17,116 bases of DNA from Candidatus Blautia intestinipullorum (GCA_019120475.1 DWVA01000196.1:1-17116); one strand, 5' to 3'; counted from the stretch's first letter, positions 7,115 through 13,914 are shown. A program made the numbers and translations. The notes: generated by a model not told the origin, from the letters alone.

Positions 7115-8590
7115 TTATTCATATCCGGAATCATCGTAATCTTCCGATCCGTCAGTATCGTCCTCATAAGAATCCCCGGAACTGTCAGAGTTTTCTTCTC
7201 CTCCGGCGCTGTTCTGGCTGTTTTCCGCCTGTTCCTGGAAGTACTGATCCGCAGTAACGGACCAGACATCTTCCACGATATTTCCACTGGAATCATACAT
7301 ATTCATTTCATAGTCAAAGCTTACATCCAGAAGATCTGTATTTGTAGAAGGTTCCACATTTATAGACATGATCTCCTTAAACTTTGCCTGAAGATTGGCA
7401 AGGGTGAATTCATCGCCGATGATCTCTCGCACACTGTGCTGGGAGGCCAGCTCTTCCGTATAGTCTTCCAGCATGTAGGGCCCGTATTCGCCGGTATCGT
7501 GATTATAATGCATAACAAGAGGCTTTATTTCCGGATCCAGGATCTGAACGGTGGATTCTCCCTTCAGAGTGGATTTCTGGATGGTAAACCCGGCCATGCC
7601 GCCAAGGAGCCCGGTAAGAGACTCCTGAGTGGAGACGAAATTTCCTACAGAATAGAAAATCAGCATTTCATTTCCGTTATCGTCCGACAGCCAGCCGTAG
7701 GGCTGAAGGATATGGGGATGTCCGCCGATCACTACGTCTACGCCCTGCTCCATAAGGAAAACGGCCCATTCTTTTTCGTATTCGGTAGGCATGGCCTCAT
7801 CTTCGCGGCCCCACTGTGCCACAAAGACTACGCAGTCGCTGATTTCCTTCGCCTTGGCTACCATGGAAGCTATCTTTTCGCGGTCAAAAATGTCGATCAT
7901 GTATTCCCGGCCTTCTCCGGCACCGGAATTATTTGTTCCGTATACATAATTAAGAAACGCGATGGTAATTCCATTGACTTCCAGGGTCTTTACTGTGTCC
8001 GCATCTTCCTGAGTGGGATGGATTCCGAGAACGGGAATCTCCGGATAATTGGTTTCCCAGAAGTTCAGAGTCTGCGCCATATAATCATAGCCATAGTCGT
8101 CAACGTGGTTGGTGGCGGATTCGATCACATCAAACCCGGCTTTGACCAGAGCGTCTCCTACTTCTGTAGGCGTTGCAAAAGCAGGATAGCCGCTTACCGC
8201 ATCGTGGTCGGTGGTAAGGACGGTTTCCTGATCGACCATAGCTACGTCCGCAGCCTGGATCTCATCCAGGACGTTGGTATAAATATGATCGTAATTCCAT
8301 TCTCCGGAATCGTTTTCCCCGCTTAAGATCAGATTGTCATGGTAAAGGTTGTCGCCTACGGCAATAACAGAGGCGGTAGTTACCTCCGGCGTATTGGCTG
8401 CAAGCTCCGCCGCGGCCTTTTCTTCCTCCTGTTTTCTGGCGGCTTCCTCCTGGGGTTTTTGGATCAGGATAGTGTCAAGCTGCTGAAAAAAGAGAACAAG
8501 AAGAATAAGTACTGCCACAGAACAGAGAAGGGCGATCCTGGAATTGTTTTTCTCTTTATAGTTTAACGGTATATTCTGATTTTTTTTCAT
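7115..8590 (-). CDS. CapA family protein (poly-gamma-glutamate synthesis PgsA-like metallophosphatase fold), membrane anchored
   Basis: 491 residues. An uncleaved N-terminal anchor (about 19-35) is followed by a charged Glu/Ala-rich linker, then the CapA calcineurin-like fold from about 74. Motifs include VGDNLYHDNL (Asp80), VDQETVL (119-125), ATNHVDDYG (Asn161, His162), AQWGREDE (259-265), GGHPHILQP (His291, His293) and YSVGNFV. These are the conserved metal and active-site segments of the family. The last 35-40 residues are a low-complexity Ser/Asp/Glu/Gly tail. AAAGGA lies 7 bases before the start. No capB, capC or pgsE-like gene is beside it, so a role in poly-gamma-glutamate making is not supported here. 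Many clostridial homologues stand alone with unknown substrate. It is transcribed alone from its own promoter, divergent from fabT. Confidence 0.9.
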   Translation of the reverse strand: MKKNQNIPLNYKEKNNSRIALLCSVAVLILLVLFFQQLDTILIQKPQEEAARKQEEEKAAAELAANTPEVTTASVIAVGDNLYHDNLILSGENDSGEWNYDHIYTNVLDEIQAADVAMVDQETVLTTDHDAVSGYPAFATPTEVGDALVKAGFDVIESATNHVDDYGYDYMAQTLNFWETNYPEIPVLGIHPTQEDADTVKTLEVNGITIAFLNYVYGTNNSGAGEGREYMIDIFDREKIASMVAKAKEISDCVVFVAQWGREDEAMPTEYEKEWAVFLMEQGVDVVIGGHPHILQPYGWLSDDNGNEMLIFYSVGNFVSTQESLTGLLGGMAGFTIQKSTLKGESTVQILDPEIKPLVMHYNHDTGEYGPYMLEDYTEELASQHSVREIIGDEFTLANLQAKFKEIMSINVEPSTNTDLLDVSFDYEMNMYDSSGNIVEDVWSVTADQYFQEQAENSQNSAGGEENSDSSGDSYEDDTDGSEDYDDSGYE

Positions 8591-8677
8591 AATATAGTCC
8601 TTTGGCTGTATTTCCGGTTCTTTCCTTTGGGACGGGAAGCCCCGGAAGAGATGTATACTAACGCTGTGTTCTGTACT

Positions 8678-8705
8678 ATTATAGCAAATCGGATTGTTTA
8701 TGCAA
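8678..8705 (-). promoter_or_regulatory. Sigma-A-like promoter of the capA-family gene
   Basis: On the - strand, TTGCAT (8705-8700), 16 bases, then a perfect TATAAT (8683-8678). The start of transcription would fall near 8671, giving a leader of about 80 bases. The leader contains TTCCGG and CCGGAA, which can pair over 24 bases; I do not recognise it as a known riboswitch. Confidence 0.6.
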
Positions 8706-8723
8706 AGAATTTGTTAAAAAAAA

Positions 8724-8756
8724 TACTTTGATTTTCAAAGTAATTAGGAGTATAAT
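8724..8756 (+). promoter_or_regulatory. fabT promoter with a perfect FabT/MarR-type operator over the -35 box
   Basis: TACTTTGA (8724-8731), 3 bases, TCAAAGTA (8735-8742): a perfect 8-base dyad of the TTTGA-N-TCAAA class known for FabT operators. The promoter is -35 TTGATT (8728-8733), 17 bases and a perfect -10 TATAAT (8751-8756), so the dyad covers the -35. Binding by the encoded regulator would block its own promoter. The AAGGAGG ribosome site is at 8777-8783. Confidence 0.75.
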
Positions 8757-8789
8757 CTCAGTATCAGATAAACAGGAAGGAGGATAGCC

Positions 8790-9242
8790 ATGAATTCATA
8801 TGAGACAATAAACGACGTACTGGTAAAACTGTTCAAGGAAATTATGGGAATTGAAGAAAAAGCGCTGATCACCTCTGAGTATAAAGACATTTCTGTGAAT
8901 GATATGCATGTAATCGAAGCCATAGGCATAGATGAGAAAAAAAATATGTCGGCTGTGGCCCGTGAGCTTTCCGTAACGGTAGGCACCGTTACTATCGCGA
9001 TCAATAATCTTGTAAAAAAGGGTTATGTAAAGCGTGTGCGCAGCGAAAAAGACAGGAGGATCGTTCTGGTTTCTCTTTCAGAGAAGGGAGAGAAAGCATA
9101 CAACCATCACCGCATGTTCCATGATAGAATGGTTCTGGCAGTGCTGGAGGGTCTTGACAAAGAGGAAACGGAAGTTCTGATGAAGGTACTGGAAAACCTG
9201 CAGAACTTTTTCCGGAGCTATGAGGACGGCCGGGGGCAATGA
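8790..9242 (+). CDS. fabT: MarR-family transcriptional regulator, FabT-like
   Basis: 150 residues. The winged helix-turn-helix spans about 52-98 with SAVARELSVTVGTVTIAINN as the HTH and a DRR wing tip at 88-90. The N-terminal EYKDIS-DMHVIEAIG segment and the SEKDRRIVLVSLSEKG wing resemble FabT, the fatty-acid-synthesis repressor that works with acyl-ACP as co-repressor in streptococci and other Firmicutes. The upstream dyad is of FabT type. FabT usually heads the fab operon, but here no fab gene follows: the next gene is on the other strand only 33 bases away, so this gene is monocistronic. It may control fab genes elsewhere, or be a paralogue with another role. The MarR assignment is certain; the FabT name is well supported but not proven. 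Confidence 0.82.
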   Translation: MNSYETINDVLVKLFKEIMGIEEKALITSEYKDISVNDMHVIEAIGIDEKKNMSAVARELSVTVGTVTIAINNLVKKGYVKRVRSEKDRRIVLVSLSEKGEKAYNHHRMFHDRMVLAVLEGLDKEETEVLMKVLENLQNFFRSYEDGRGQ

Positions 9243-9254
9243 AGCGCCTCCGGC
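9229..9254. terminator. Weak hairpin at the fabT / DUF885 convergent junction
   Basis: GCCGGGGGC (9229-9237) pairs with GCCTCCGGC (9246-9254), nine pairs with one G-U, and an 8-base loop containing the fabT stop codon. No T-run follows on either strand, so it is at best a weak or factor-dependent end. It is the only obvious structure in the 33-base gap. Confidence 0.3.
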
Positions 9255-9275
9255 TGTCTGGCTTTAGGCATATTG

Positions 9276-11039
9276 TCAGCTCATATATTTTTCCAATACA
9301 GGAAACTGTACAGGTCCGATTTCCAGTATTTGTCTGTGAAATTCCTTCAGGTCAAAATCATCTCCCAGTGTACTTTCCTGTTCTTTTTTCAGATCGAGAA
9401 AATTCAGATATCCCCAATAGTATTTCAGATAGTTGGCAGGTGTTTCCACAATGTACTGGTATATTTCAGCGGTAACGGAAGCGTCGGTGATACCCATGGA
9501 GTTCAGCAGGCGTTCCGTGGCAGTCTGCGTCCAGCCCTGATAGTGGATGCCGATATCCATAAGAGAATAGAGACACAAATTGACGCTGCGGTTCAGCCAC
9601 GCAAGGCTGGTGAGATCCGCCGCGGCGCTGTCATTCATAAAATCCGCCGCGTACCGATAGGCATAAGATTCAATATAGGTAGCCCAGCCTTCTACATAGC
9701 CGCTTGAGGAGAAAAGGTATCTTATGTCGTCAGGACGGCAGGAGGCGAAATAGACAGTCTGGTACAGATGTCCCGGGAATCCCTCATGGGCAAGAGTGGT
9801 AAAAAGTTCCAGGTTGGAGCCGGAGCTGGAACGGTTGATATAGATCACATTGGGACTTCCGGTATCCAGAGGCGGGGTAAGGTAAAAAGCAGGACTTAAA
9901 TAATCCTCCATGGATTCATGTACATAACGCACCTCGTAGTCGGTTTCCCCAAGCGCGGGAAAATCCTTTCGGATACTCTGGCTGAGGGTTTCCAGGGCGT
10001 TCTGAGGAGAAATGGAGGAAAGATCCGTTCCGTCAGTCAGCTTCCGGAGAAGGGAAGGCTGTTCTTTCAGCATAAGCTGAATAGTTTTCAGATCTTCTTC
10101 CAATTGGGAAACAAGACGCCGGCGGAGCCGGTCTACAGAAACATAGGATCCCACCTGACTTTTCAGAAGGTATTCATAATATTCCTGCCCTCCCGGAAAA
10201 TGTGCCAGTCCCCGGCTGGACACTCCGGATCCTTTCAGGGACTCCAGTCCGGCTATAAGCTTCTGGTAGGCGGGGATCACCTTATTCAAAAGAATATTTT
10301 TATGCTGTTCTTTCAGCTCCTTTTGATCTTCCGGAGAAAATTTTCCGTAGTCTTTAAGTTTTTCGCTGAAAACCTCCAGCATGTAATTGGATTCTGGATC
10401 CTGGATAAAGGCCCTGCACTGTTCCAGAATCCTTTCCAGCGTTTTGTCGCTCATAAAAAGACCTGCCGCGGCTTTTTCTTCCTCAAACTGGAGAATGCTG
10501 TCAAAATAAGGTTCAATGGAGGTGAGAAGGTTCAGATAATCGGAAATATCCTGATCCTCATAAAAGGCATACTCAGCCAGAAGGACAGGAAGCTGGGCCT
10601 GGATCCCAAGGCTGGGGGAAAGCATTTCCTCCAGAAGCTCCTGGCCCTTGAGAGAAAGCCGGGTGTCAAAACAGAGCAGGAGCATGTCAAGGGTAAGCTG
10701 GTTTTCGCGGGAAAGTCTGGAATAAGAAAATGATTTCAGTTTACTGATATAGTCCCGGCAAAGCCGGTATGTATCCGTCATATCAGAAGTTACCGTTCCA
10801 AGAGTGGGAGCGGGACGGTCGATATTTTTCTCCTCCGGATGGGCGAGGGAATAGTGAAATGAAAGCAGACTGCCGGATACTTCTTCCTGAAAAATTTTCC
10901 GGGTAAAGGAACGGAATTTTCCATCCTCGGACCAGACGTGATTTGTAAAGTAACCGATCCCGGTTCCTGCCAGAAGGGTCAGACATAAAAGAAGGGTTAT
11001 GAGTATAGGCTTCCTGCATTTACGGAATGATAAAGACAT
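9276..11039 (-). CDS. DUF885 family protein, putative exported or membrane-anchored zinc peptidase
   Basis: 587 residues. A hydrophobic N-terminal segment (about 11-29) after a basic start suggests a signal anchor or signal peptide; no lipobox is evident. DUF885 features are LAHFPGGQEYYEYLLK (278-293), the metal motif HEGFPGH (His418, Glu419, His424) and downstream EGWATY with Glu450 as the likely third ligand. The HExxxxH pattern with EGWA is the family's hallmark and differs from classical HExxH metallopeptidases. The body is rich in long helices, as expected. The ribosome site is modest (GAGGT, - strand, 11042-11046). The gene stands alone, divergent from trxB and convergent with fabT. The substrate is unknown; an outward-facing peptidase is inferred. 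Confidence 0.88.
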   Translation of the reverse strand: MSLSFRKCRKPILITLLLCLTLLAGTGIGYFTNHVWSEDGKFRSFTRKIFQEEVSGSLLSFHYSLAHPEEKNIDRPAPTLGTVTSDMTDTYRLCRDYISKLKSFSYSRLSRENQLTLDMLLLCFDTRLSLKGQELLEEMLSPSLGIQAQLPVLLAEYAFYEDQDISDYLNLLTSIEPYFDSILQFEEEKAAAGLFMSDKTLERILEQCRAFIQDPESNYMLEVFSEKLKDYGKFSPEDQKELKEQHKNILLNKVIPAYQKLIAGLESLKGSGVSSRGLAHFPGGQEYYEYLLKSQVGSYVSVDRLRRRLVSQLEEDLKTIQLMLKEQPSLLRKLTDGTDLSSISPQNALETLSQSIRKDFPALGETDYEVRYVHESMEDYLSPAFYLTPPLDTGSPNVIYINRSSSGSNLELFTTLAHEGFPGHLYQTVYFASCRPDDIRYLFSSSGYVEGWATYIESYAYRYAADFMNDSAAADLTSLAWLNRSVNLCLYSLMDIGIHYQGWTQTATERLLNSMGITDASVTAEIYQYIVETPANYLKYYWGYLNFLDLKKEQESTLGDDFDLKEFHRQILEIGPVQFPVLEKYMS

Positions 11040-11073
11040 ACAGACCTCAGAAGCTGGTGTTTATATAATCATA

Positions 11074-11102
11074 TTGGAAAAGGGAGAGTTCTATGCTAAA
11101 CT
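11074..11102 (+). promoter_or_regulatory. Candidate promoter of trxB
   Basis: TTGGAA (11074-11079), 17 bases, TAAACT (11097-11102), with a TG one base ahead of the -10 as in extended -10 promoters. Both boxes deviate from consensus. It lies 70 bases before the start codon. Confidence 0.45.
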
Positions 11103-11171
11103 GATAAAAGAGAAAAGATGATTTTATGTGCAAAATAATAAAAACGAAACAAAAGCGGAAAAGGAGGAACT

Positions 11172-12119
11172 ATGGCGGAAATATATGATTTAGTCATTCT
11201 GGGCGCCGGACCGGCCGGTATCTGTGCCGCTGTTTACGCTGCCAGAGGAAAGCTGGAGACGCTCTGGCTGGAGAAAAAATTCGTGCAGGGAGGTCAGATC
11301 GTCAATACCTATGAGGTGGACAATTATCCGGGGATGCCGGGAATAAACGGTATGGAACTTGGAGAAGCTATGGCAGCCCATGCGGAAAAGCTGGGTCTTG
11401 CTCCCGTAAGAGAGACAGTTGTCTCTTTAAAGGATGAGGGGAAAGTAAAGGTCATCCGCACAGAAGACAATGAATACAGGGCAAAAACGGTGATCCTGGC
11501 TATGGGAGCGGAGCACAGAACTCTGGGGATCCCGGGAGAAGAAGGGCTGAGCGGTATGGGCGTATCCTACTGCGCTACCTGTGACGGAGCTTTTTTCCAG
11601 AGCGGTACTGTTGCCGTGGTAGGAGGCGGAAATGTAGCGGCCGAGGATGCTATTCTGCTTGCCAGGTCCTGCAAAAAGGTATATGTAATCCACCGGAGAG
11701 ATCAGCTCCGGGCGGAAAAGATCCTTCAGGAGCGGCTGTTTGCCTGCGAAAATGTGGAAATCATATGGGATACGGTCCCTGTTTCTGTGGAAGGAAAGGA
11801 TCAGGTGGAGTCCTTACGGATACGCCAGGTGAAGACAGGAGAGGAGAGGATCCTTCCTCTGGACGGAGTATTTATTGCGGTGGGAATTACCCCGAACTCT
11901 GAACTGATAAGAGGCGTAACAGAGCTGGACGAAGGGGGATACATCAAAGCAGGAGAAGACGGAGTTACCAGTGCGCCCGGCTTTTTTGCCGCAGGGGACA
12001 TACGGACAAAACAACTCCGCCAGATAGTTACTGCGGTATCTGACGGAGCAAACGCTGTGGCTTCGGTACAGAGATATCTGATGGAAACAGAGGCGCAGAA
12101 TCTTTCCGGGCAGTTTTAG
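11172..12119 (+). CDS. trxB: Thioredoxin-disulfide reductase (NADPH-dependent flavoprotein)
   Basis: 315 residues, the normal length of low-molecular-weight thioredoxin reductases. The FAD site GAGPAG is at 11-16, the redox-active CATC at Cys134-Cys137 (SYCATCDGA), the second Rossmann motif GGGNVAAE at 151-158, HRRDQLRA at 174-181 (the basic residues that bind the NADPH 2'-phosphate) and GDIR at 275-278 for FAD. It transfers electrons from NADPH to thioredoxin in the cytoplasm. A strong AAGGAGG lies at 11161-11167. No thioredoxin gene adjoins it. Its last bases overlap the stop of the convergent gdx gene (12116-12119) with no terminator between them. Some clostridial TrxB-like proteins use ferredoxin or other donors, but the intact HRR motif argues for NADPH. 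Confidence 0.94.
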   Translation: MAEIYDLVILGAGPAGICAAVYAARGKLETLWLEKKFVQGGQIVNTYEVDNYPGMPGINGMELGEAMAAHAEKLGLAPVRETVVSLKDEGKVKVIRTEDNEYRAKTVILAMGAEHRTLGIPGEEGLSGMGVSYCATCDGAFFQSGTVAVVGGGNVAAEDAILLARSCKKVYVIHRRDQLRAEKILQERLFACENVEIIWDTVPVSVEGKDQVESLRIRQVKTGEERILPLDGVFIAVGITPNSELIRGVTELDEGGYIKAGEDGVTSAPGFFAAGDIRTKQLRQIVTAVSDGANAVASVQRYLMETEAQNLSGQF

Positions 12120-12436
12120 TGCCCGGACGTAGCTTTGAGGCCGATAATGCCGATCAGCAAAAGAGCTGCGAAAACAAGGCGGGCAGGCGAAAGTGATTCC
12201 TTAAAAAGAACAATGCCTACGATGACGGCTCCCAGCGCTCCTATGCCGGTCCAGACGGCGTAGGAGGTTCCAAGCGGGAGCTGTTTTGTGGCCTGAGCAA
12301 GAAACAGAAAACTTAAGATCATGCCTCCTACTGTAAGAACAGAGAACTTAAGCACACTGAAGCCCTCGGAGAGCTTCAGACAGGTAGACCAGAACACTTC
12401 CAGAAGTCCTGCGAAAAATAAAAAAATCCATTCCAT
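12116..12436 (-). CDS. gdx: Small multidrug resistance family exporter of the Gdx/SugE (guanidinium) subtype
   Basis: 106 residues with four predicted membrane helices, the standard SMR size. The central Glu13 in GLLEVFW is the proton/substrate-coupling carboxylate of the family. The run GLLEVFWSTCLK followed by GTSYAVWTGIGALGAVIVGIVLF matches the Gdx/SugE group more than EmrE/QacC. Characterised Gdx members export guanidinium in exchange for protons as antiparallel dimers. I moved the start from the ATG at 12448 to the one at 12436: AAAGGA abuts the first ATG directly, but is about 11 bases from the second, and MEWIFLFFAG matches the family's N-terminus. No second SMR gene is adjacent, so a homodimer is expected. 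Expression is probably controlled by the terminator in its leader. Confidence 0.9.
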   Translation of the reverse strand: MEWIFLFFAGLLEVFWSTCLKLSEGFSVLKFSVLTVGGMILSFLFLAQATKQLPLGTSYAVWTGIGALGAVIVGIVLFKESLSPARLVFAALLLIGIIGLKATSGH

Positions 12437-12462
12437 TTTAATACACATCCTTTCTGCCGTCC

Positions 12463-12518
12463 AAAAGAAAAAGCGTTAATTTGTATCTACAAAGGCCTAA
12501 TGATACAAAATCAACGCT
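12463..12518 (-). terminator. Intrinsic terminator inside the gdx leader (attenuator)
   Basis: On the - strand a 16-pair stem with a single bulged U (arms 12518-12502 and 12487-12472), including one G-U pair and the blocks AGCGTT/AACGCT and TTTGTATC/GATACAAA, closes a 14-base loop. TTTTCTTTT follows at 12471-12463. It lies between the gdx promoter and the gdx ribosome site, 26 bases before the start codon, so transcription must read through it to express gdx. Confidence 0.8.
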
Positions 12519-12588
12519 TATTTACCCGGCGGCAAGTTCTGATATTTTTTTCGGTTCTAAATCTATCAGCTTTTTTTGAAGGTGTCAA
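12519..12588 (-). promoter_or_regulatory. gdx promoter and aptamer-like leader, possible guanidine riboswitch
   Basis: A perfect -35 TTGACA (12588-12583), 17 bases, and -10 TAGATT (12565-12560), giving a start near 12553. About 35 leader bases then precede the attenuator stem, including the GC-rich patch TTGCCGCCGGGT (12535-12524) in otherwise AT-rich DNA. Leader plus attenuator ahead of a Gdx gene suggests a guanidine-sensing riboswitch. The type I core sequences are not visible; the type IV class, found by searching sugE leaders, is my best guess, but I could not check its consensus. The remaining bases up to the nlpC promoter (12589-12690) show nothing clear. Confidence 0.5.
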
Positions 12589-12690
12589 GTATCTTTTGAC
12601 GAATCCCTTTACTTTAGACGGAAATGCGGAAAAGAGGAACGAAGGCTTCCATTAAGTACCTCCGGATCTTTGAAAATTCATATGACTGAT

Positions 12691-12719
12691 TTGACAGCAA
12701 GAGGCGGCTGTGCTAAGAT
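12691..12719 (+). promoter_or_regulatory. Promoter of the NlpC/P60 gene
   Basis: A perfect -35 TTGACA (12691-12696), 17 bases, and -10 TAAGAT (12714-12719) preceded by TG as in extended -10 promoters. The leader of about 57 bases has a small hairpin, TGCCG with CGGCA, near 12742-12757. The ribosome site AAAGGAGA is at 12772-12779. Confidence 0.65.
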
Positions 12720-12782
12720 AGGCAACTGCATGTAAAAAAATTGCCGGCATTTCGGCATATGAAGGAAAAGAAAAGGAGATAT

Positions 12783-13478
12783 ATGAAGAAAAAATTAAGT
12801 TTGATCATATTATTATGTATCGGTATTGGCGCTCCGGCCCAGGCGGGAGCAGAAGCGGCAGACTTAGGCGGCGGCATCCGGAAAGAGGCTCTTTTTGCGG
12901 AAAAAGAAACAGAGACTGACGGCGAAAATACAAAGATCAGCGAGATTGCCGGCAGGATCCTGGAACATGCCACAGAACAGGCGCAGGAATATCAGGAGAT
13001 GAAGGACGAGGCGCAGAAAGCGGAAGTCCAGAAAAGAGCCATGGAAATAAAAAAGGAAACAGATCAGATCCGCAGAAAGGCGAAAGCGAAGGCGGCCCGT
13101 CAAAAAGAAGAGAAGCGTATGGCGCTGCGGAATAAAGTTGTGGATTTCGCACTGCAGTTTGAGGGAAATCCCTATGTGTACGGAGGAACCAGCCTTACGA
13201 AAGGCGCCGACTGTTCGGGCTTTGTGATGTCGGTGTTCAAAGAATTCGGCTACAGCCTTCCGAGAGTCGCAGGCGCTCAGTATGAGGCTTCACGAAAAAA
13301 GGATATCAGTCAGATAGAGACAGGGGATCTGGTATTTTACGGCTCAGGCGCTATCAGCCATGTGGCCCTGTATATCGGGGACGGAAAAATCATCCATGCC
13401 AGCACCTCTGCATCGGGAATCAAAATCTCGGATTATGATTACGAAAGGCCGGCTGGTGTCGGAACTTATCTGAAATAA
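12783..13478 (+). CDS. Exported NlpC/P60 family cell-wall peptidase with coiled-coil domain
   Basis: 231 residues from the ATG at 12783, chosen because AAAGGAGA precedes it and the signal peptide begins there; a start 14 codons upstream would add a charged extension. The signal peptide is about 1-21, ending APAQA-GAEA. Residues about 45-118 are a highly charged Lys/Glu/Ala helix, probably a coiled coil. The C-terminal NlpC/P60 domain (about 118-231) has catalytic Cys144 in GADCSGF, His193 in ISHVALYIGDG and a third polar residue, His205, in IIHAST, the complete triad. Such enzymes cut gamma-D-Glu to diamino-acid or related peptide bonds in peptidoglycan. It has no SH3 or LysM wall-binding domain, so the coiled coil may mediate localisation, as in amidase and hydrolase regulators. 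It is monocistronic, with no clear terminator before the DnaA-box cluster. Confidence 0.92.
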   Translation: MKKKLSLIILLCIGIGAPAQAGAEAADLGGGIRKEALFAEKETETDGENTKISEIAGRILEHATEQAQEYQEMKDEAQKAEVQKRAMEIKKETDQIRRKAKAKAARQKEEKRMALRNKVVDFALQFEGNPYVYGGTSLTKGADCSGFVMSVFKEFGYSLPRVAGAQYEASRKKDISQIETGDLVFYGSGAISHVALYIGDGKIIHASTSASGIKISDYDYERPAGVGTYLK

Positions 13479-13516
13479 TCGAAGTTTAGGCAGATTGCAC
13501 AAAGCCTGTCGGAATA

Positions 13517-13635
13517 TGTGGATTGTACAGATTTTTATACAAGAGTTTTCCACATTCAAAAAACGTGGAAAACCTTATAGAATCAAGTTATGCACAAAGT
13601 TATCCACATTATCCACATGAAAAGGATGTGGATGA
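13517..13635. other. DnaA-box cluster (origin-like or DnaA-titrating site)
   Basis: Four + strand matches to TTWTNCACA: TTTTCCACA (13546-13554), TTATGCACA (13588-13596) and two abutting perfect TTATCCACA (13600-13608, 13609-13617). On the - strand there are near matches at 13564-13572 and 13627-13635 (one mismatch each) and at 13517-13525 (two). They form two inverted pairs: GTTTTCCAC/GTGGAAAAC (545-553 with 565-573, offset 13000) and ATCCACAT/ATGTGGAT (611-618 with 626-633, offset 13000). An AT-rich stretch of over 100 bases follows. No dnaA, dnaN or rpmH gene is in the window, and the flanking genes point toward the site, unlike a typical origin. Confidence 0.7.
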
Positions 13636-13721
13636 ATGGATTTACATAAAAAATTAAAAAACGAATGTTTTGGTGAAAAATCATAAAATTGCATAATGCG
13701 ACAAAAAATCCGAAAAATCTA

Positions 13722-13757
13722 TTGACATTTTAGAAGTGAAAATATTGTATAATATTT
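13722..13757 (+). promoter_or_regulatory. Possible promoter with a perfect dyad over its -10
   Basis: TTGACA (13722-13727) and TATAAT (13748-13753) are both perfect boxes, but 20 bases apart, longer than the usual 17. The -10 sits inside the dyad AAATATT-GTAT-AATATTT (13740-13757). If active it would make an RNA of about 155 bases ending at the terminator near 13914. That stretch has no convincing gene, only a 17-codon ORF from 13788. Confidence 0.4.
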
Positions 13758-13847
13758 CCCCTATAAGAACAAATTTGATGTTTGAAAATGAAATTATCAG
13801 ATAATATTGCAAGGTGTCGAAGGCGCGCAGAAGATTGCTGATGTAAA

Positions 13848-13914
13848 GAAAAAAACTTCCCGACAGACGCCGGAATCATAACTGATCCGGCAGCATGCGG
13901 GAAGTTTCTTTTTT
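13848..13914. terminator. Bidirectional terminator of the V-ATPase operon
   Basis: Outer stem AAACTTCCCG (13853-13862) with CGGGAAGTTT (13898-13907), a 6 by 6 internal loop, then inner stem GCCGGA/TCCGGC (13869-13874 with 13886-13891) extended by TCA/TGA around a TAAC loop. A T-rich run follows on + (13905-13914), and a mirrored A-run at 13849-13855 gives seven T on -. It lies just past the stop of the D-subunit gene, and also stops + strand transcripts from the nlpC side. Confidence 0.85.

Noticed and set aside
7081..8590. Poly-gamma-glutamate capsule locus
   Set aside because: Only a CapA-like protein is present; the ligase and membrane partners CapB and CapC are absent from the neighbourhood.
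9273..10733. Long + strand open frames (9273-9707 and 9918-10733) opposite the DUF885 gene
   Set aside because: They are antisense to a well-conserved protein with intact motifs, lack ribosome sites and show no recognisable domain.
12597..12603. Spo0A-box-like TGACGAA, with a second TGTCGAA at 13815-13821
   Set aside because: Seven-base matches are expected by chance, and neither is clearly placed relative to a promoter.
13545..13573. Stem GTTTTCCAC with GTGGAAAAC as terminator of the NlpC/P60 gene
   Set aside because: No T-run follows and the arms are DnaA-box-like; the inverted pairing is better explained as part of the DnaA cluster.
13740..13757. dif-like chromosome-dimer resolution site
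   Set aside because: The AT dyad lacks the conserved outer arms of Firmicutes dif sites; only the central TATAAT-like part is similar.
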